Origin: JASHPR01 sp963815375
Lineage (GTDB): Bacteria > Actinomycetota > Actinomycetes > Streptosporangiales > Streptosporangiaceae
Assembly (NCBI GenBank): GCA_963815375.1
Contig: CAWFGX010000001.1
Location: forward strand, 2,604,001-2,668,000
Length of the DNA stretch: 64,000 nt
Direction of reading: 5' to 3'
Positions 17,606 to 26,813 of this stretch are shown here, piece by piece. The notes under the pieces are model-generated. The model was not told the DNA's origin and did no database searches. It saw only the letters and a program-made list of their open reading frames with translations. Each line of letters begins with the position of its first letter. Within the stretch, counting starts at the first letter, position 1. The position numbers and the translations under genes are program-made.

Positions 17606-17814
17606 CGGCTGCCGCTCCCCTCTGCGCTAGCAGCGCCTCAAGGTAGTTCCTGCTCAGCCTATGCCGGGTGGCTCGATCGAGCGGCCACAGATGGATGCCA
17701 GCGGCAGTAGCCCGGTGAACTTTCGGGACGCGTGCTCACGGCCGGCCCGCCCTGTCGCGCGCCTCCTGGTGGTAGTGGTGATGAGAAGCTGAGACGGCAG
17801 GCCGACGGGAAGGA

Positions 17815-18264
17815 ATGTCAGCGGTGTATACCCAACGCGAGGCGGACGAGGCCCAGATCAAGCAGCAGGTGGCCAGGATCGCCGAGGGAGTCCGGGGCAA
17901 GGATCTGGAGGGCCTGCGGCCGATCTACGCGGCAGACGTCGTGTCCTTCGACGTCGAGCCGCCGCTGCAGCATGTCGGGGTCGAAGCGAAGCTGAAGAAC
18001 TGGGCGAACGTCTTTGCGGTCTTCCGGGACCCGGACTACGAGGTGCGCGGCCTGAGCGTCGCAGTGGGCGATGACGTTGCGTTCGGGCATTGCTTCGGCC
18101 GTCTCCATGGCACGCTGATGAATGGGACGGCGACCAAGGGCATCTGGGTCCGGGTCACGTTCTGCTTCCGGAAGCTCGACGGCGCCTGGCAGATCGTGCA
18201 CGACCAGGCCTCGGTGCCGTTCGACGTGCTCAGCGGCCGAGGAGTGGCCGATCTCGAACCCTGA
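17815..18264 (+). CDS. SnoaL-like / DUF4440 NTF2-fold protein
   Basis: The protein has 149 aa. The NTF2-like cone fold is suggested by the N-terminal helix EAQIKQQVARIAEGVRGKDLEGLRPIYAADVVSFDV, the GVEAKLKNWANVF segment and the C-terminal strands VRVTFCFRKLDGAWQIVHDQAS. Members such as YybH/SnoaL-3 proteins bind small ligands or act as cyclases/isomerases; catalysis cannot be assigned. GGAAGGA lies very close to the ATG. Confidence 0.75.
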   Translation: MSAVYTQREADEAQIKQQVARIAEGVRGKDLEGLRPIYAADVVSFDVEPPLQHVGVEAKLKNWANVFAVFRDPDYEVRGLSVAVGDDVAFGHCFGRLHGTLMNGTATKGIWVRVTFCFRKLDGAWQIVHDQASVPFDVLSGRGVADLEP

Positions 18265-18534
18265 CTGTTCTGAGCAGCCTGTCTGGACTCACCCGAGCGA
18301 GTTCTCCTGGCCCAGTCCGTGCACCGATCGTCCAGATCAGTTGAAGACGCGCCAGTGATCTTGCATAAGCATACGGTCCAACTCGCGACCTTGGACTCAC
18401 TCATCTGCCGCTTCTGGGCGACCCAGGATCGCGCCAATGATGCGGCGGGCATCGGTCCCGGGGTCTGCAGGTTATGGGCAGCAGCGGACATCTGGCGGAT
18501 GTCAGCTGCCGTGCGTACGTGAGGTTCGCAGCTT
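18265..18534. other. Intergenic, convergent to the CNBD-oxidoreductase gene
   Basis: No gene or clear terminator hairpin is visible between the two convergent genes. Confidence 0.3.
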
Positions 18535-20352
18535 CTAGACGAGCGTGCTGATTGCCTTGTGGACTGAGGCGATCGCGCTGGCGCCCTCGCCGGTAGCTGC
18601 GGCGATGCGTTTCATCGAGCCGGAGTGGACGTCGCCGACCGCGAACACGCCTGGGATGCTGGTCTCGAACGGAAGCGGCCGCCGTTTCAGCGTGGCCCAG
18701 GCCGGCCCGAGGTCGTCGTCGTTCAGCTGAACGTCGGTGCGGATGAACCCATCGTCCCCGGTAGCGATCCCGGTCAGCCAGCTTGTGGCGGGTTCGGCGC
18801 CGATGAAGCAGAACAAGCCCGAGCACAGCTGGGCTTGCGTGCTGTCGGTCGTCCGGTCGGTGATGCTGACTTCCTCGAGGAAGTCGCCGCCATCCAGCCG
18901 GGTAACCTCGCTGCGGCATCGCACTGTCACCCGCGGATGGGCGCGCAGCCGGTCGGCGAGATAGGCCGACATCTCAGCTGCGATATCCGGGCCGCGGACG
19001 ACCAGCGAGACTGTGCTGCCTCGCCCGGCCAGGTACAGCGCCGCCTGACCCGCGGAGTTCGCGCCGCCGACCACCGTGACCGGGCTGCCCATGCACCCCC
19101 GCGCTTCCAGTTCGGTGGCTGCGTAGTAGATGCCGGCGCCCTCGAAGTCAGGCCAGCGCTCCAGCGGCAGCGCCCGGTAGCGGGCGCCGGTCGCGATGAC
19201 GATGGCTTTGCTGTCAATGACTTCCCCGCCTTGCAGGTGCAGGCGGAGCAGGTCGCCGTTCCGGTCGGTGCCGAGCTTCACCGCCTCGCAGGGGCTGGCC
19301 AGCTGGGCACCGAACTTCAGCGCCTGGAGCACGGCCAGACCGGTCAGATCGGCGCCGGCCAGGCCAAACGGGAAGCCGAAGTAGTTCTCGATCCGGGAGC
19401 TGGCCGCGGCCTGGCCGCCGGTGCCGACGGCGTCCAGCAGCACGGTGTCCAGGCCCTCGGACGCCCCGTAGACTGCGGCCGCCAGGCCGGCCGGGCCAGC
19501 GCCGACGATCGTGACGTCAGCCGGCTTGGTGGAGGAACGACGGTAGCTAAGGCCCAGCCTCTCAGCCAGGCCGCCCGGCGTGGCCTGTTTCAGCGTGGTA
19601 CCGGGCATGACGACAGCAGGCAAGTCGTCCTCGGTCAGGCCAGAGGACTCCATCATGGCCCGGCCCGCAGGGGTGCCGGCATCGAACCATAGGTGGATCA
19701 GACGCTGCCGGCCGGCATACGTCCGCAGCGCCAGCGCCGCCGCAGACCGGGCGCCGCCGACGATCTCCACCGCCAGGGCCGCGGTGCTGCGCTGCAGCAG
19801 CTCCCGGCGGGCGATCAGCGCCCTGAACACAATGTCGGACAGTTCGACGTCGGTGGCCATAAGCTGCCGCAGCCGCACCGGCGGCACCCGGTGTACTGTC
19901 CCGGCCTCCCGCGCCCGGCACAAGAGGTACACGTTCTGCCCGGTCAGCAGATTCAGCTCCCCAACAAAGCCGCCCGCATCCACCACCGCGACGGTCGCGG
20001 CAGGCACGTTAGCGGTCGCCGTCCGGACAACCTCCACCGAACCCCGGGCGACCACGATCAGATCCGCATCTTCGTCACCCGGACCGAACAGGACATCGCC
20101 CCGGTCAATCTCCTGCGGCGTGCCGTAGGACACAAGCCGCGCGAGCAGCTCATCGCCCAGCCGTGGCGAAGCCACGCTGGTCTCCACCAGCGGTTTGCCC
20201 GGCTGTCTGCGTCTGTGGCTGGCGCGCAGCCGATCCAGATCATGCGGAGTGGCCCAGGCCACCGGCGGGGCCAGGCCGGCCTGGCTGAACACAGAGCCGC
20301 GCCCGGCCCAGGGCGCGGCGCCGGCACGCGAGTGTTCATTCATCCCTGTCAC
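18535..20352 (-). CDS. Cyclic-nucleotide-binding domain fused to thioredoxin-reductase-like FAD/NAD(P) oxidoreductase
   Basis: The protein has 605 aa. Residues ~55-170 form a cNMP-binding jelly roll (GDVLFGPGDEDADLIVVARGSVEVV, FVGELNLLTGQ). Residues ~290-600 are a thioredoxin-reductase fold with the FAD dinucleotide motif VTIVGAGPAGLAAAVYG, NADPH motif VTVVGGANSAGQAALYLA and C-terminal FAVGDVHSG. The redox CxxC of true thioredoxin reductases is missing: the position reads ATELEARGC. It is therefore not a disulfide reductase of the classical type. Start is GTG 20352 (GGAG upstream) or ATG 20343. The fusion suggests redox activity gated by cyclic nucleotide. It is soluble and monocistronic. Confidence 0.85.
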   Translation of the reverse strand: MTGMNEHSRAGAAPWAGRGSVFSQAGLAPPVAWATPHDLDRLRASHRRRQPGKPLVETSVASPRLGDELLARLVSYGTPQEIDRGDVLFGPGDEDADLIVVARGSVEVVRTATANVPAATVAVVDAGGFVGELNLLTGQNVYLLCRAREAGTVHRVPPVRLRQLMATDVELSDIVFRALIARRELLQRSTAALAVEIVGGARSAAALALRTYAGRQRLIHLWFDAGTPAGRAMMESSGLTEDDLPAVVMPGTTLKQATPGGLAERLGLSYRRSSTKPADVTIVGAGPAGLAAAVYGASEGLDTVLLDAVGTGGQAAASSRIENYFGFPFGLAGADLTGLAVLQALKFGAQLASPCEAVKLGTDRNGDLLRLHLQGGEVIDSKAIVIATGARYRALPLERWPDFEGAGIYYAATELEARGCMGSPVTVVGGANSAGQAALYLAGRGSTVSLVVRGPDIAAEMSAYLADRLRAHPRVTVRCRSEVTRLDGGDFLEEVSITDRTTDSTQAQLCSGLFCFIGAEPATSWLTGIATGDDGFIRTDVQLNDDDLGPAWATLKRRPLPFETSIPGVFAVGDVHSGSMKRIAAATGEGASAIASVHKAISTLV

Positions 20353-21171
20353 GCTTTCAGTTCTCCGGCCACCTGGTCAAACCTCTTGCAAGGCCAGCTG
20401 CCTCCCCACCCGCTCGGCGCCCTGGACCTCGCGGCAGACCCACGGGTCGGGGACACCGCCCGCAAATTGCGGACGGCAAGGCCGACTAGAGCGAGAAGAA
20501 GTTCAGGATCATGCCCTCTCCGGCGGCCGGGCGTCGTGATGCGAGGCATGCTGGCGGCGGCTCGGGACTGGCTGGGGCCGGTCGTGGGAGAAACCGCCCG
20601 CAGGAAGGCGGGTAATCCGGCGTTTGGCGGCCGTCAGAAAAATGCGCTCCGCAGGAACCCAGCGGAACCGGTCGCGGCCGTCCCGGCGAGAAAGCCTCCG
20701 GGAACCAGTGCCGATCTGGCGGCAGTCCTGGGCAAACGAGGCAGCCTCCTGCCCACGCGCAGGGTGTACGCGACCTCGGCACCGGCACGTACTGGGCGGC
20801 AGGCTGCATAAATATACGTGGATGCCTTGTGCGGGCAATCGCGCGCTCATGGCGCGTTGAGCGCGCAGGCTGACCGTCGGTGAACGCCTCCTGGGGTCAC
20901 GTCCTCTGACGGTGCCGCTGGGCTCATCGGCGGTCAGCATCACGCTGGGTGACCAAGATACTTAAGGAGAACACGCAATGAGCCGCCGATCTGCGCGGCC
21001 AGCGCTTGTTCGCCGCTCATCAGCTGCGGCAGGCAGATTAGGTCTGCGTGCACCATAATCGTCCCAGCGGGGCCACGGTTCAGGGCCGCAGGGGCGGGTT
21101 GTCAGGGTTGAGGAAGCTTCGCTCTTTGAGCCAGCCCTGCAGCGGGATGCCGCCTGCGCGGGTACTCCCGC
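20353..21171. other. 819-bp region with no convincing gene
   Basis: The frames on both strands are low-complexity. The only translation signal of note is AAGGAG before ATG 20978, which opens a 26-residue basic frame beginning MSRRSARPAL and ending at about 21057. It could be a leader peptide or chance. Confidence 0.3.
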
Positions 21172-21927
21172 CTAACGTCCGCCTGAGGGTTCCTGCTCCG
21201 GCACAGCACTTGGCGAGGGGCACCCGAGCAGATCGAGGTCGCGCACGCAGAAGCCGTGGTGCGCCCACTCCTCGTCCAGCACCACGTGCACGCACTCGAG
21301 CACCGACTTGCCCCTGGCGTACGGCGGCCAGCCCCGGCCCGCTGGCACGGGCGCTGGCGCCGACAGCTCATCGGGCGTAACGGCCGACAGCCAGCGCTCT
21401 AGCTCGGCGCCCTGCTCGCCGCGCGCGGCCAGCACCTCGTCGAGGCTCGGGGCCGCCGCCCGATCCAGGCCCTGCTCCTCCTGGTCGGGAACGAGCTCGG
21501 ACGCCAGCCCGATCGCGGTGAACGGCCCGGCCGACCCCAGGCAGCAGCGGCGGAACCACGAGTCGTGCACGAACACCAGATGGCGCAGAGTCTCCACCGC
21601 CGACCACTCGCCGCCGGCACGCTGGTTCTCCGAACCCCTGGGCATCCCCCGGAGCCGCCCGAGCGTCGCAGCCCAGTCCGCCCGAAGCTGCCCGAAGGCT
21701 TCCCGCAGGCCGGCCGGATCGGCCGAGCGGATCAGCAGCCGCACTGGATGCCGCCGGTCAAGCTCGGCCTCCACGTACGACGTCACCTCGACTCCGTTAA
21801 CGACCAGGTTCCTGACCAGCCCGTCGATCACAGCGTCCTGCATCACCACCCCGATCAGACGGGCGCGGGTCAAGTCGCACTCACGAAATTCGGCATCGGT
21901 CAGGTCCTGGTCCTCAAATCTCGCCAT
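21172..21927 (-). CDS. DinB-superfamily protein with short pentapeptide-like N-terminus
   Basis: The protein has 251 aa from ATG 21927; an upstream ATG at 21957 is possible. Residues 1-45 contain pentapeptide-like DLTDAEFRECDLTRARLIGVVM. A DinB/MDMPI four-helix bundle follows, with ADWAATLGRL, the first His of the metal triad in ETLRHLVFVHDSW and the last in ECVHVVLDEEWAHHGF. DinB proteins are metal-binding thiol-dependent transferases/isomerases in actinomycetes. The substrate is unknown. Confidence 0.8.
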   Translation of the reverse strand: MARFEDQDLTDAEFRECDLTRARLIGVVMQDAVIDGLVRNLVVNGVEVTSYVEAELDRRHPVRLLIRSADPAGLREAFGQLRADWAATLGRLRGMPRGSENQRAGGEWSAVETLRHLVFVHDSWFRRCCLGSAGPFTAIGLASELVPDQEEQGLDRAAAPSLDEVLAARGEQGAELERWLSAVTPDELSAPAPVPAGRGWPPYARGKSVLECVHVVLDEEWAHHGFCVRDLDLLGCPSPSAVPEQEPSGGR

Positions 21928-22105
21928 ACCGGGCAGTATCCACCGCAGTACTGACACCCAGTGCCAGGACGGCGGGGCTGCGAATCCCAGGCAGCGGCGA
22001 CATCGCTCTACCTGTAGCCGGCGGAGAACCGGGGCCGTCCGAATACCACCGTGACCGGCTGACCGGGAGGCGGCGCGCGGCGCGCGTCTGGCATGCTGGC
22101 GGGCG

Positions 22106-22600
22106 TCACCGCAGCAGGGCCAGCTTCCTGGTGATCTTGTCGATCCGGTTTCGGGGGCCTATCACGCTGAAGGCGCAGACGGCGAGATCTCTAGGGTCGG
22201 TGCGGGCGAGCTCAGCGAGGTAGTGGTCGTAGACCCGGTGCGCTTGCGCGGCGGTCGGCATGTCGACGAGCAGCACGTCCTGGCTGGCCGCCGCCCGGGC
22301 GCGCACCGTGGCGATCTCCTCGGGACTGCCGCCAAGGATCGTGCACCCCGCCCAGGGCAGGCCTGGATGGGCGTGCCCGGAAGCGTCCGGGCCGCCGTGG
22401 GCGATCAGCCCGTCGACGAACGCCCCGGTGGCGGCAGCCACGCACGCCACACCATTCACCATCCGCCCGGCCGGGACACTGCTGTCGACGACGACCGCCC
22501 ACTTATACTTCGCCGACCGGGTCGGCTCGCTGGTGACGATCTCCTCGGGCGTGTAGCCCAGCCGGGAAGTGTCAGCGGCAACAGTCATCTTCGGGTCCAT
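22106..22600 (-). CDS. DUF2000 domain protein
   Basis: The protein has 164 aa. The conserved KYKWAVVVDSSVPAGRMVNGVACVAAATG segment and the later LVDMPTAAQAHRVYDHYLAEL match DUF2000, which adopts a peptidyl-tRNA-hydrolase-II-like fold. Function is unknown. It is transcribed divergently from an Lrp/AsnC regulator 87 bases away. This is a common pairing that suggests the regulator controls it. Confidence 0.8.
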   Translation of the reverse strand: MDPKMTVAADTSRLGYTPEEIVTSEPTRSAKYKWAVVVDSSVPAGRMVNGVACVAAATGAFVDGLIAHGGPDASGHAHPGLPWAGCTILGGSPEEIATVRARAAASQDVLLVDMPTAAQAHRVYDHYLAELARTDPRDLAVCAFSVIGPRNRIDKITRKLALLR

Positions 22601-22687
22601 CCTTTCGTACGATCCGTCGGCTGGATGGTATGCATAGATGCGAAGTAGCTGCAGCTAGTCCGGATCCTGTACGGCAGGGAGCGTTCA

Positions 22688-23170
22688 ATGGCAGACGTGG
22701 ACGAACTTGATACGGCCATCCTGCGGGAACTGCAGGCCGACGCACGGCGCACCAACCGCGACATCGCCGCTGCCGTCGGCGTCGCCCGTACCACCGCGCT
22801 GGACCGCACCCGCGGCCTGCGCCAGCGCGGCATCATCCGCGGGGCCCTGCTCGATATCGACCTCGCCCTGATCGGGCGGCCGGTCCAGGCCCTGATCGCC
22901 ATCCGGATCCGCCCGCCCAAGCGCCAGGTGCTCGAGGCCTTCCGCGACTGGGCCGCGGAACTACCCGAGACCCTCGGCGTCTTCGTCGTCACCGGCTACG
23001 AGGACTTCCTCCTGCACGTCGCCGTCGCCGGCAACCAGGACCTGTATGGCTTCGTCATCGACCACCTCACCCAGCGGCCCGAGGTTGCCGATGTCCGTAC
23101 CAGCGTCGTCTTCGAGCACATCCGCAACCCGCGCGTAGACCCCGCGCCGCTGCCCCGCCGCGCCCGGTAA
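22688..23170 (+). CDS. Lrp/AsnC-family transcriptional regulator
   Basis: The protein has 160 aa. The N-terminal winged HTH begins ELDTAILRELQADARRTNRDIAAAVGVARTTALDRTRGLRQRGII. The C-terminal RAM/ligand domain includes PVQALIAIRIRP, FVVTGYEDFLLHVAVAG and DVRTSVVFEHIRN. Such proteins form octamers that respond to amino acids or related metabolites. GGGAG lies before the ATG. Divergence from the DUF2000 gene makes that gene the first candidate target. Confidence 0.9.
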   Translation: MADVDELDTAILRELQADARRTNRDIAAAVGVARTTALDRTRGLRQRGIIRGALLDIDLALIGRPVQALIAIRIRPPKRQVLEAFRDWAAELPETLGVFVVTGYEDFLLHVAVAGNQDLYGFVIDHLTQRPEVADVRTSVVFEHIRNPRVDPAPLPRRAR

Positions 23171-23182
23171 CCGCTGAGCCGT

Positions 23183-23500
23183 TCAGGCAGGGTCCGGGTG
23201 ATCATGCACGAGGTCCTCAAGGTAGCGCAGCACCGGCTGCCCGCCCTGGGTGTCGAGCTCGACCCGGCAGCCGATGGGGAACTGGATCCTTCTGGGCTGA
23301 TGACCGAATCCGACATTCGTGACGACGGGAAACCCGCCCCCGACGCAGCGGAGAATCAGCTCGTCCACGTCGACGTCCGGGGCGTCTGCGTGCGGCCAGT
23401 TGGCAGGCGCTCCGATTAGCAGGGCGGCGATCCCGTCGAAGACGCCAGCGAGCCTGAGATGGGTCAGGGCGTCGTCCACCTCCCCGAAAGTGGCGGTCAT
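23183..23500 (-). pseudogene. C-terminal third of a peptidase S66 (LD-carboxypeptidase/MccF-like)
   Basis: The fragment has 105 aa. GVFDGIAALLIGAP, DELILRCVGGGFPVVTNVGFGHQPRRIQFPIGCRVELD matches the C-terminal catalytic half of S66 peptidases, including the His in GFGH. The family is ~300-340 aa and begins with the Rossmann-like Ser-containing half, which is absent here. Upstream sequence is the 3' end region of the serine hydrolase. It is a truncated, presumably inactive gene. Confidence 0.65.
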
Positions 23501-23581
23501 CGATCTCTCGTGTTGCGCCGCACTCGGCCCGGTTCGCAGCAGAAGCGCGCGTTGACGCCCGGCGCTGGCGGTGCCGGCCAG

Positions 23582-24859
23582 CTATCGTGCCTGCTGGGTG
23601 ATGAGCTGCCGCTCCAGCTCCACGATCGGCATGACGTCTGGTGTTGTCCCGAACGGAGTAAGGTCGTAGTTTTCCAGGATGACCGCTACCCAGTCGAGGT
23701 CGGGGTAGATGTCAAGGTTGGTCGCTATACCTGGGCCCCCGCCAGCGTGCCCGACCACGTGCTGGTTGTTGTAAATCGCATCTCCGAATCCGTATGCGCT
23801 GAACCAAGCTTGCCAGGGTGGCGTTGTTATACCTGGTGGCAAAGTGCCGCCGACCCCGTCTTCGACCGGCACCTTGCCATTCCACAGCAATCGAGCGAAG
23901 GCTGAGTCGACCAGCGTCCCACTTTGGACGCTCATCGCGTAGCTGAGCATGTCGCTAACGGTGGTATACGGGCCGCCGGCTCCGTCCGGGAGGCCGATGA
24001 AGCCAGCGTTCCCGAATACGTCGACGCGGGTGCTGCCGGTTCTCTGCGTGGAGTAGGGATGCGCGACCTGGTGGTGGGCGTCAAGGGCAAGCAGTTCCGG
24101 CAAGGTGTAGAAGTCGGTGCGGGTCATGCCGGCCCGGGCGAAGACGTTCTGTCGCATGTAGTCCCAGTAGGGCTGCCCGGATACCTGCTGCACGATCGCG
24201 CCGAGCACGACGAACCCTGAGTTGCTGTAGGAATACCCTGTGCCGGGGATGAACAGCAGCGCCTGCTCGCGTATGAACTCCATTGTGCCATTGAGTACCT
24301 GGTCGGCCGTGGTCCACGTTGCTTGCACGGTCTCCCAGTCGGTGCCTACGTAGTAGTTGCTCAGACCGGAAGTCATGGTGAGCATCTGGTGCAGAGTGAC
24401 GGTGTTCGCGATCTCCGCCGGGAAGCCGGTCAGGTAAGTCCCGAGAGTATCCCAGAGCGAGAGTTTCCCCTGCTGCACAAGCTGCATGACCGCAGTGGCG
24501 GTCATGGTCTTGGTGACTGACGCGAGGGCGAACAGGGTGTCCGGCGTGTTAGGTACCGACAGTTCCCTGACGGCCATCCCGTAGGACCTGGCCAGCACCG
24601 GTCGGCCGCGGTAGGCGAGCAGGAAGTTCCCGGAGAACTGATCCTGAGCTGCTTGCTCGCGCACGAGGTGGTCCAGCTCTCCGCCCGGGCGCAGGCCCGG
24701 TGGCACCGGACCGCCGGGGCCGGCGGACGCGGTGAAGGCGCTGGCGTGGGCGGCACCCGGGGCGGCGAGCGCGGCCGCGGCGAGCGTGGAGGCGCCCAGT
24801 AGGCCAAGCGCCGTGCGCCGGGACGGCCGGTTATCGTCGCGAGGTGTGTATGCGGTCAT
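23582..24859 (-). CDS. Tat-exported serine hydrolase, class C beta-lactamase/D-Ala-D-Ala peptidase fold
   Basis: The protein has 425 aa from ATG 24859 (AAGGAAG upstream). The Tat signal is RRTALGLLGASTLAAAALA. The catalytic SxxK is SVTK, followed by YSN and the HxG-type GHAGGG. It is a clear paralogue of the gene at 26810-27922; both contain DQFSG...GRPVL.RSYGMA and LGTYL.GFPA. Family members hydrolyse D-Ala peptides or esters in the envelope. A TGTAACC-type operator identical in plan to that of the two-component locus lies 200 bases upstream. It is therefore probably part of the same regulon. Confidence 0.88.
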   Translation of the reverse strand: MTAYTPRDDNRPSRRTALGLLGASTLAAAALAAPGAAHASAFTASAGPGGPVPPGLRPGGELDHLVREQAAQDQFSGNFLLAYRGRPVLARSYGMAVRELSVPNTPDTLFALASVTKTMTATAVMQLVQQGKLSLWDTLGTYLTGFPAEIANTVTLHQMLTMTSGLSNYYVGTDWETVQATWTTADQVLNGTMEFIREQALLFIPGTGYSYSNSGFVVLGAIVQQVSGQPYWDYMRQNVFARAGMTRTDFYTLPELLALDAHHQVAHPYSTQRTGSTRVDVFGNAGFIGLPDGAGGPYTTVSDMLSYAMSVQSGTLVDSAFARLLWNGKVPVEDGVGGTLPPGITTPPWQAWFSAYGFGDAIYNNQHVVGHAGGGPGIATNLDIYPDLDWVAVILENYDLTPFGTTPDVMPIVELERQLITQQAR

Positions 24860-25058
24860 GGCATGATCTTCCTTCCGAGAGTATGGGCAGAACGCTGAGG
24901 TGGGCAGGCAATGGTGAGGCTGCCAGGCAATCGCGGACCGGCAGAGACGGACGTGAGGGCGGCTAGGCAAAGGCGAGCGTCCGAGGGGGACTGGTTTAGG
25001 TGCGGACCCATTTCCATTTCGTGCTCCTGTTTCCACTGGCCCGTCATTGGCTGGAAGG

Positions 25059-25110
25059 CTACGGAGCAAGCGGTTACACGGCGGTAATGCTGTTACGCCG
25101 CTGTAACCGC
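25059..25110. promoter_or_regulatory. Second copy of the two-component operator
   Basis: GCGGTTACA (25070-25078) and TGTAACCGC (25102-25110) form an inverted repeat flanking a central GTTAC. The segment aligns along its whole length, including the leading CTACGGAGCA, with 31799-31851. It lies upstream of the Tat-exported serine hydrolase (leftward) and of a decayed response-regulator start (rightward), just as the first copy separates the lipoprotein operon from the intact regulator. Confidence 0.7.
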
Positions 25111-25155
25111 ACACGGAACCACAGTGGGCTCGCGTCAAGCCGGAAGGAACGTCCG

Positions 25156-25232
25156 ATCGGGGGCTGATGGAAGACCACACAAAGGTGGCCAGGACGCTCA
25201 CCATGGGACTGAGCTTGAGGACGGGCCGGTCG
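25156..25232 (+). pseudogene. Decayed 5' end of an OmpR-type response-regulator gene
   Basis: After GGAAGGAACGTCCG, which matches the leader of the intact regulator, the frame reads MEDHTKVARTLTMGLSLR. The intact protein at 31899 begins with VEDHAKLATTLCRGLRR at the same place. The original ATG is now ATC and several bases are lost. The remainder has been replaced by the 3' end of the PBP4-like gene on the other strand. Confidence 0.6.
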
Positions 25233-26813
25233 CTACGAGTACTTGTAGACGGCGGCGGCGATTGCCCCCATCGCTTCGCCAACTGTGTCGGCGACGGGCA
25301 TGAGGGCAGCGGGCGACGAAATGCCCATGTCCATAAATTCCGCGAAGGCGATCCAGCACCCGTCAGGAGGCCGGATGTAGCCGGCGAGCGCCTTGTCAAT
25401 CAGCGGGCTGCTGGCGGTGCCGCCAAGACCGGTCCCGGTCTTCGCGTACACATGGCCCGCGGCCGGCGAGCCGACCTCAACGGTCGCCAGGTCCCCGTCC
25501 TTTCCCATGATCGGGAGCGCGTCACGGTAGAGCGGGAAATACGGCTGCCGCGCCATGTACGCCAGGAACTTCACGAAGAACGCGGGGGTGTAGCCGGGCG
25601 GGCTGGGGTCGAGCCCGGCTTCCTGGAACAGCCTGGCCATGAGCTGGCCGTAGGCGGCGGTTGGGTCGGCGCTGTCGTGGCCGGCGATCGCCCCGTCCAC
25701 GTACTCCCACATGGCGGTATGCACATTCGAGCTGGTCTTGAGCATGACCTTTATCTCTTCGAACACCGGCGGCGACACGTGCTCGGCCAGCAGGCCGCGA
25801 GGGACATACGGCGGTGCCGTCCCCGGGATGCCGGCCTGGGCCTCGATGCCGGCATCCCGCAGCGTCTGGGCGAACGCCATCGCGGCGAAACGGGCCGGCT
25901 CGGGAACGTAGTAGGCGCGGTACAGGTGCGGGGTGTTCACGGGGATATCGCCGGTGAGAACCACGGTGTGGGTGCCGTCCGGGTTGGTGACGTCACTGGC
26001 GAAGCTAAGCGGCGCTGGCGCCGGATCGGAGGCGGGAACGGTCGTCACCTGGCTGACGATCTGGACGTAGCCGGTCTGCGGGGATACGTACAGTGCCCCT
26101 GGCGCGCCTGGCTGGCTGCCCGGAGTGACCGTGACATCGACAATGTTGTCGTTGATCATCACGGGCGAGATCGTGACGAGCCCGGCGGCGCTGACGCCGA
26201 TACTGGTCTGCAACTGGGCGAACAGTGAGGTGTCGATGACTACGGAGCCGCTCACGCTTGTGATGCCGCTGGCGGCGACCTGGCGGGCGAGTTCGCGCAG
26301 TGGCCGCAGCGGGTCGCCGGGAACCGGAACGGTGTCCGGCATGTCGTAGGAATGGTCTGGTATGGGAAGAGCTAACGTGCCGTCGGGCTGGACGCGGTTT
26401 GACAGCAGCAGGTCGCCGCTGGCCACCAGCACAAGGTCCCCGTTCAGCACACCGCCGGTGACCGGTCCGGTGCCGTAGACCGGCGTGCGGAAGCGGTACC
26501 CCGGCCCCAGCGTCGAGAACACCGTGCCCTCGGTGAAGACCTTGGCCGCGGACGCTGGCACGAACACCTGGTCGCCGGCGATCGAGTAGACCGGGTTCGC
26601 GCCGCGAAGTCGGCAGAACTCCATTCCCCACTGAGCGCCCTGGAACTGAGGCTGGCCGATGATCTGCTCGATGGTGGCGCTCAGGCCCGCAGCCGCGGCG
26701 CTGCGGGAGGTGCCGCGGCGGGAGGCACGCCGGCTGCCCGCGGCGATGGAGGCGAGCCCGATCAGCCCGAGGGCGGAACGCCGCGACACCCGGCCGGCCG
26801 CTGGCGGCGTCAC
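25233..26813 (-). CDS. PBP4-type D-alanyl-D-alanine carboxypeptidase/endopeptidase (peptidase S13), Tat-exported
   Basis: The protein has 526 aa from GTG 26813, overlapping the upstream gene's TGA (GTGA). The Tat signal RRSALGLIGLAS is near residue 11. The three penicillin-binding motifs are visible: SAAK (SxxK), SSN (SxN) and KTG within YAKTGTGLGG. The large inserted domain between SxxK and SxN is typical of DacB/PBP4. The protein trims or cleaves peptidoglycan cross-links in the envelope. It is the last gene of the leftward envelope operon. Confidence 0.9.
   Translation of the reverse strand: MTPPAAGRVSRRSALGLIGLASIAAGSRRASRRGTSRSAAAAGLSATIEQIIGQPQFQGAQWGMEFCRLRGANPVYSIAGDQVFVPASAAKVFTEGTVFSTLGPGYRFRTPVYGTGPVTGGVLNGDLVLVASGDLLLSNRVQPDGTLALPIPDHSYDMPDTVPVPGDPLRPLRELARQVAASGITSVSGSVVIDTSLFAQLQTSIGVSAAGLVTISPVMINDNIVDVTVTPGSQPGAPGALYVSPQTGYVQIVSQVTTVPASDPAPAPLSFASDVTNPDGTHTVVLTGDIPVNTPHLYRAYYVPEPARFAAMAFAQTLRDAGIEAQAGIPGTAPPYVPRGLLAEHVSPPVFEEIKVMLKTSSNVHTAMWEYVDGAIAGHDSADPTAAYGQLMARLFQEAGLDPSPPGYTPAFFVKFLAYMARQPYFPLYRDALPIMGKDGDLATVEVGSPAAGHVYAKTGTGLGGTASSPLIDKALAGYIRPPDGCWIAFAEFMDMGISSPAALMPVADTVGEAMGAIAAAVYKYS

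Noticed and set aside
20509..20943. Minus-strand frame between the CNBD-oxidoreductase and DinB genes
   Set aside because: Arg/Pro/Ser-rich translation typical of a random high-GC frame.
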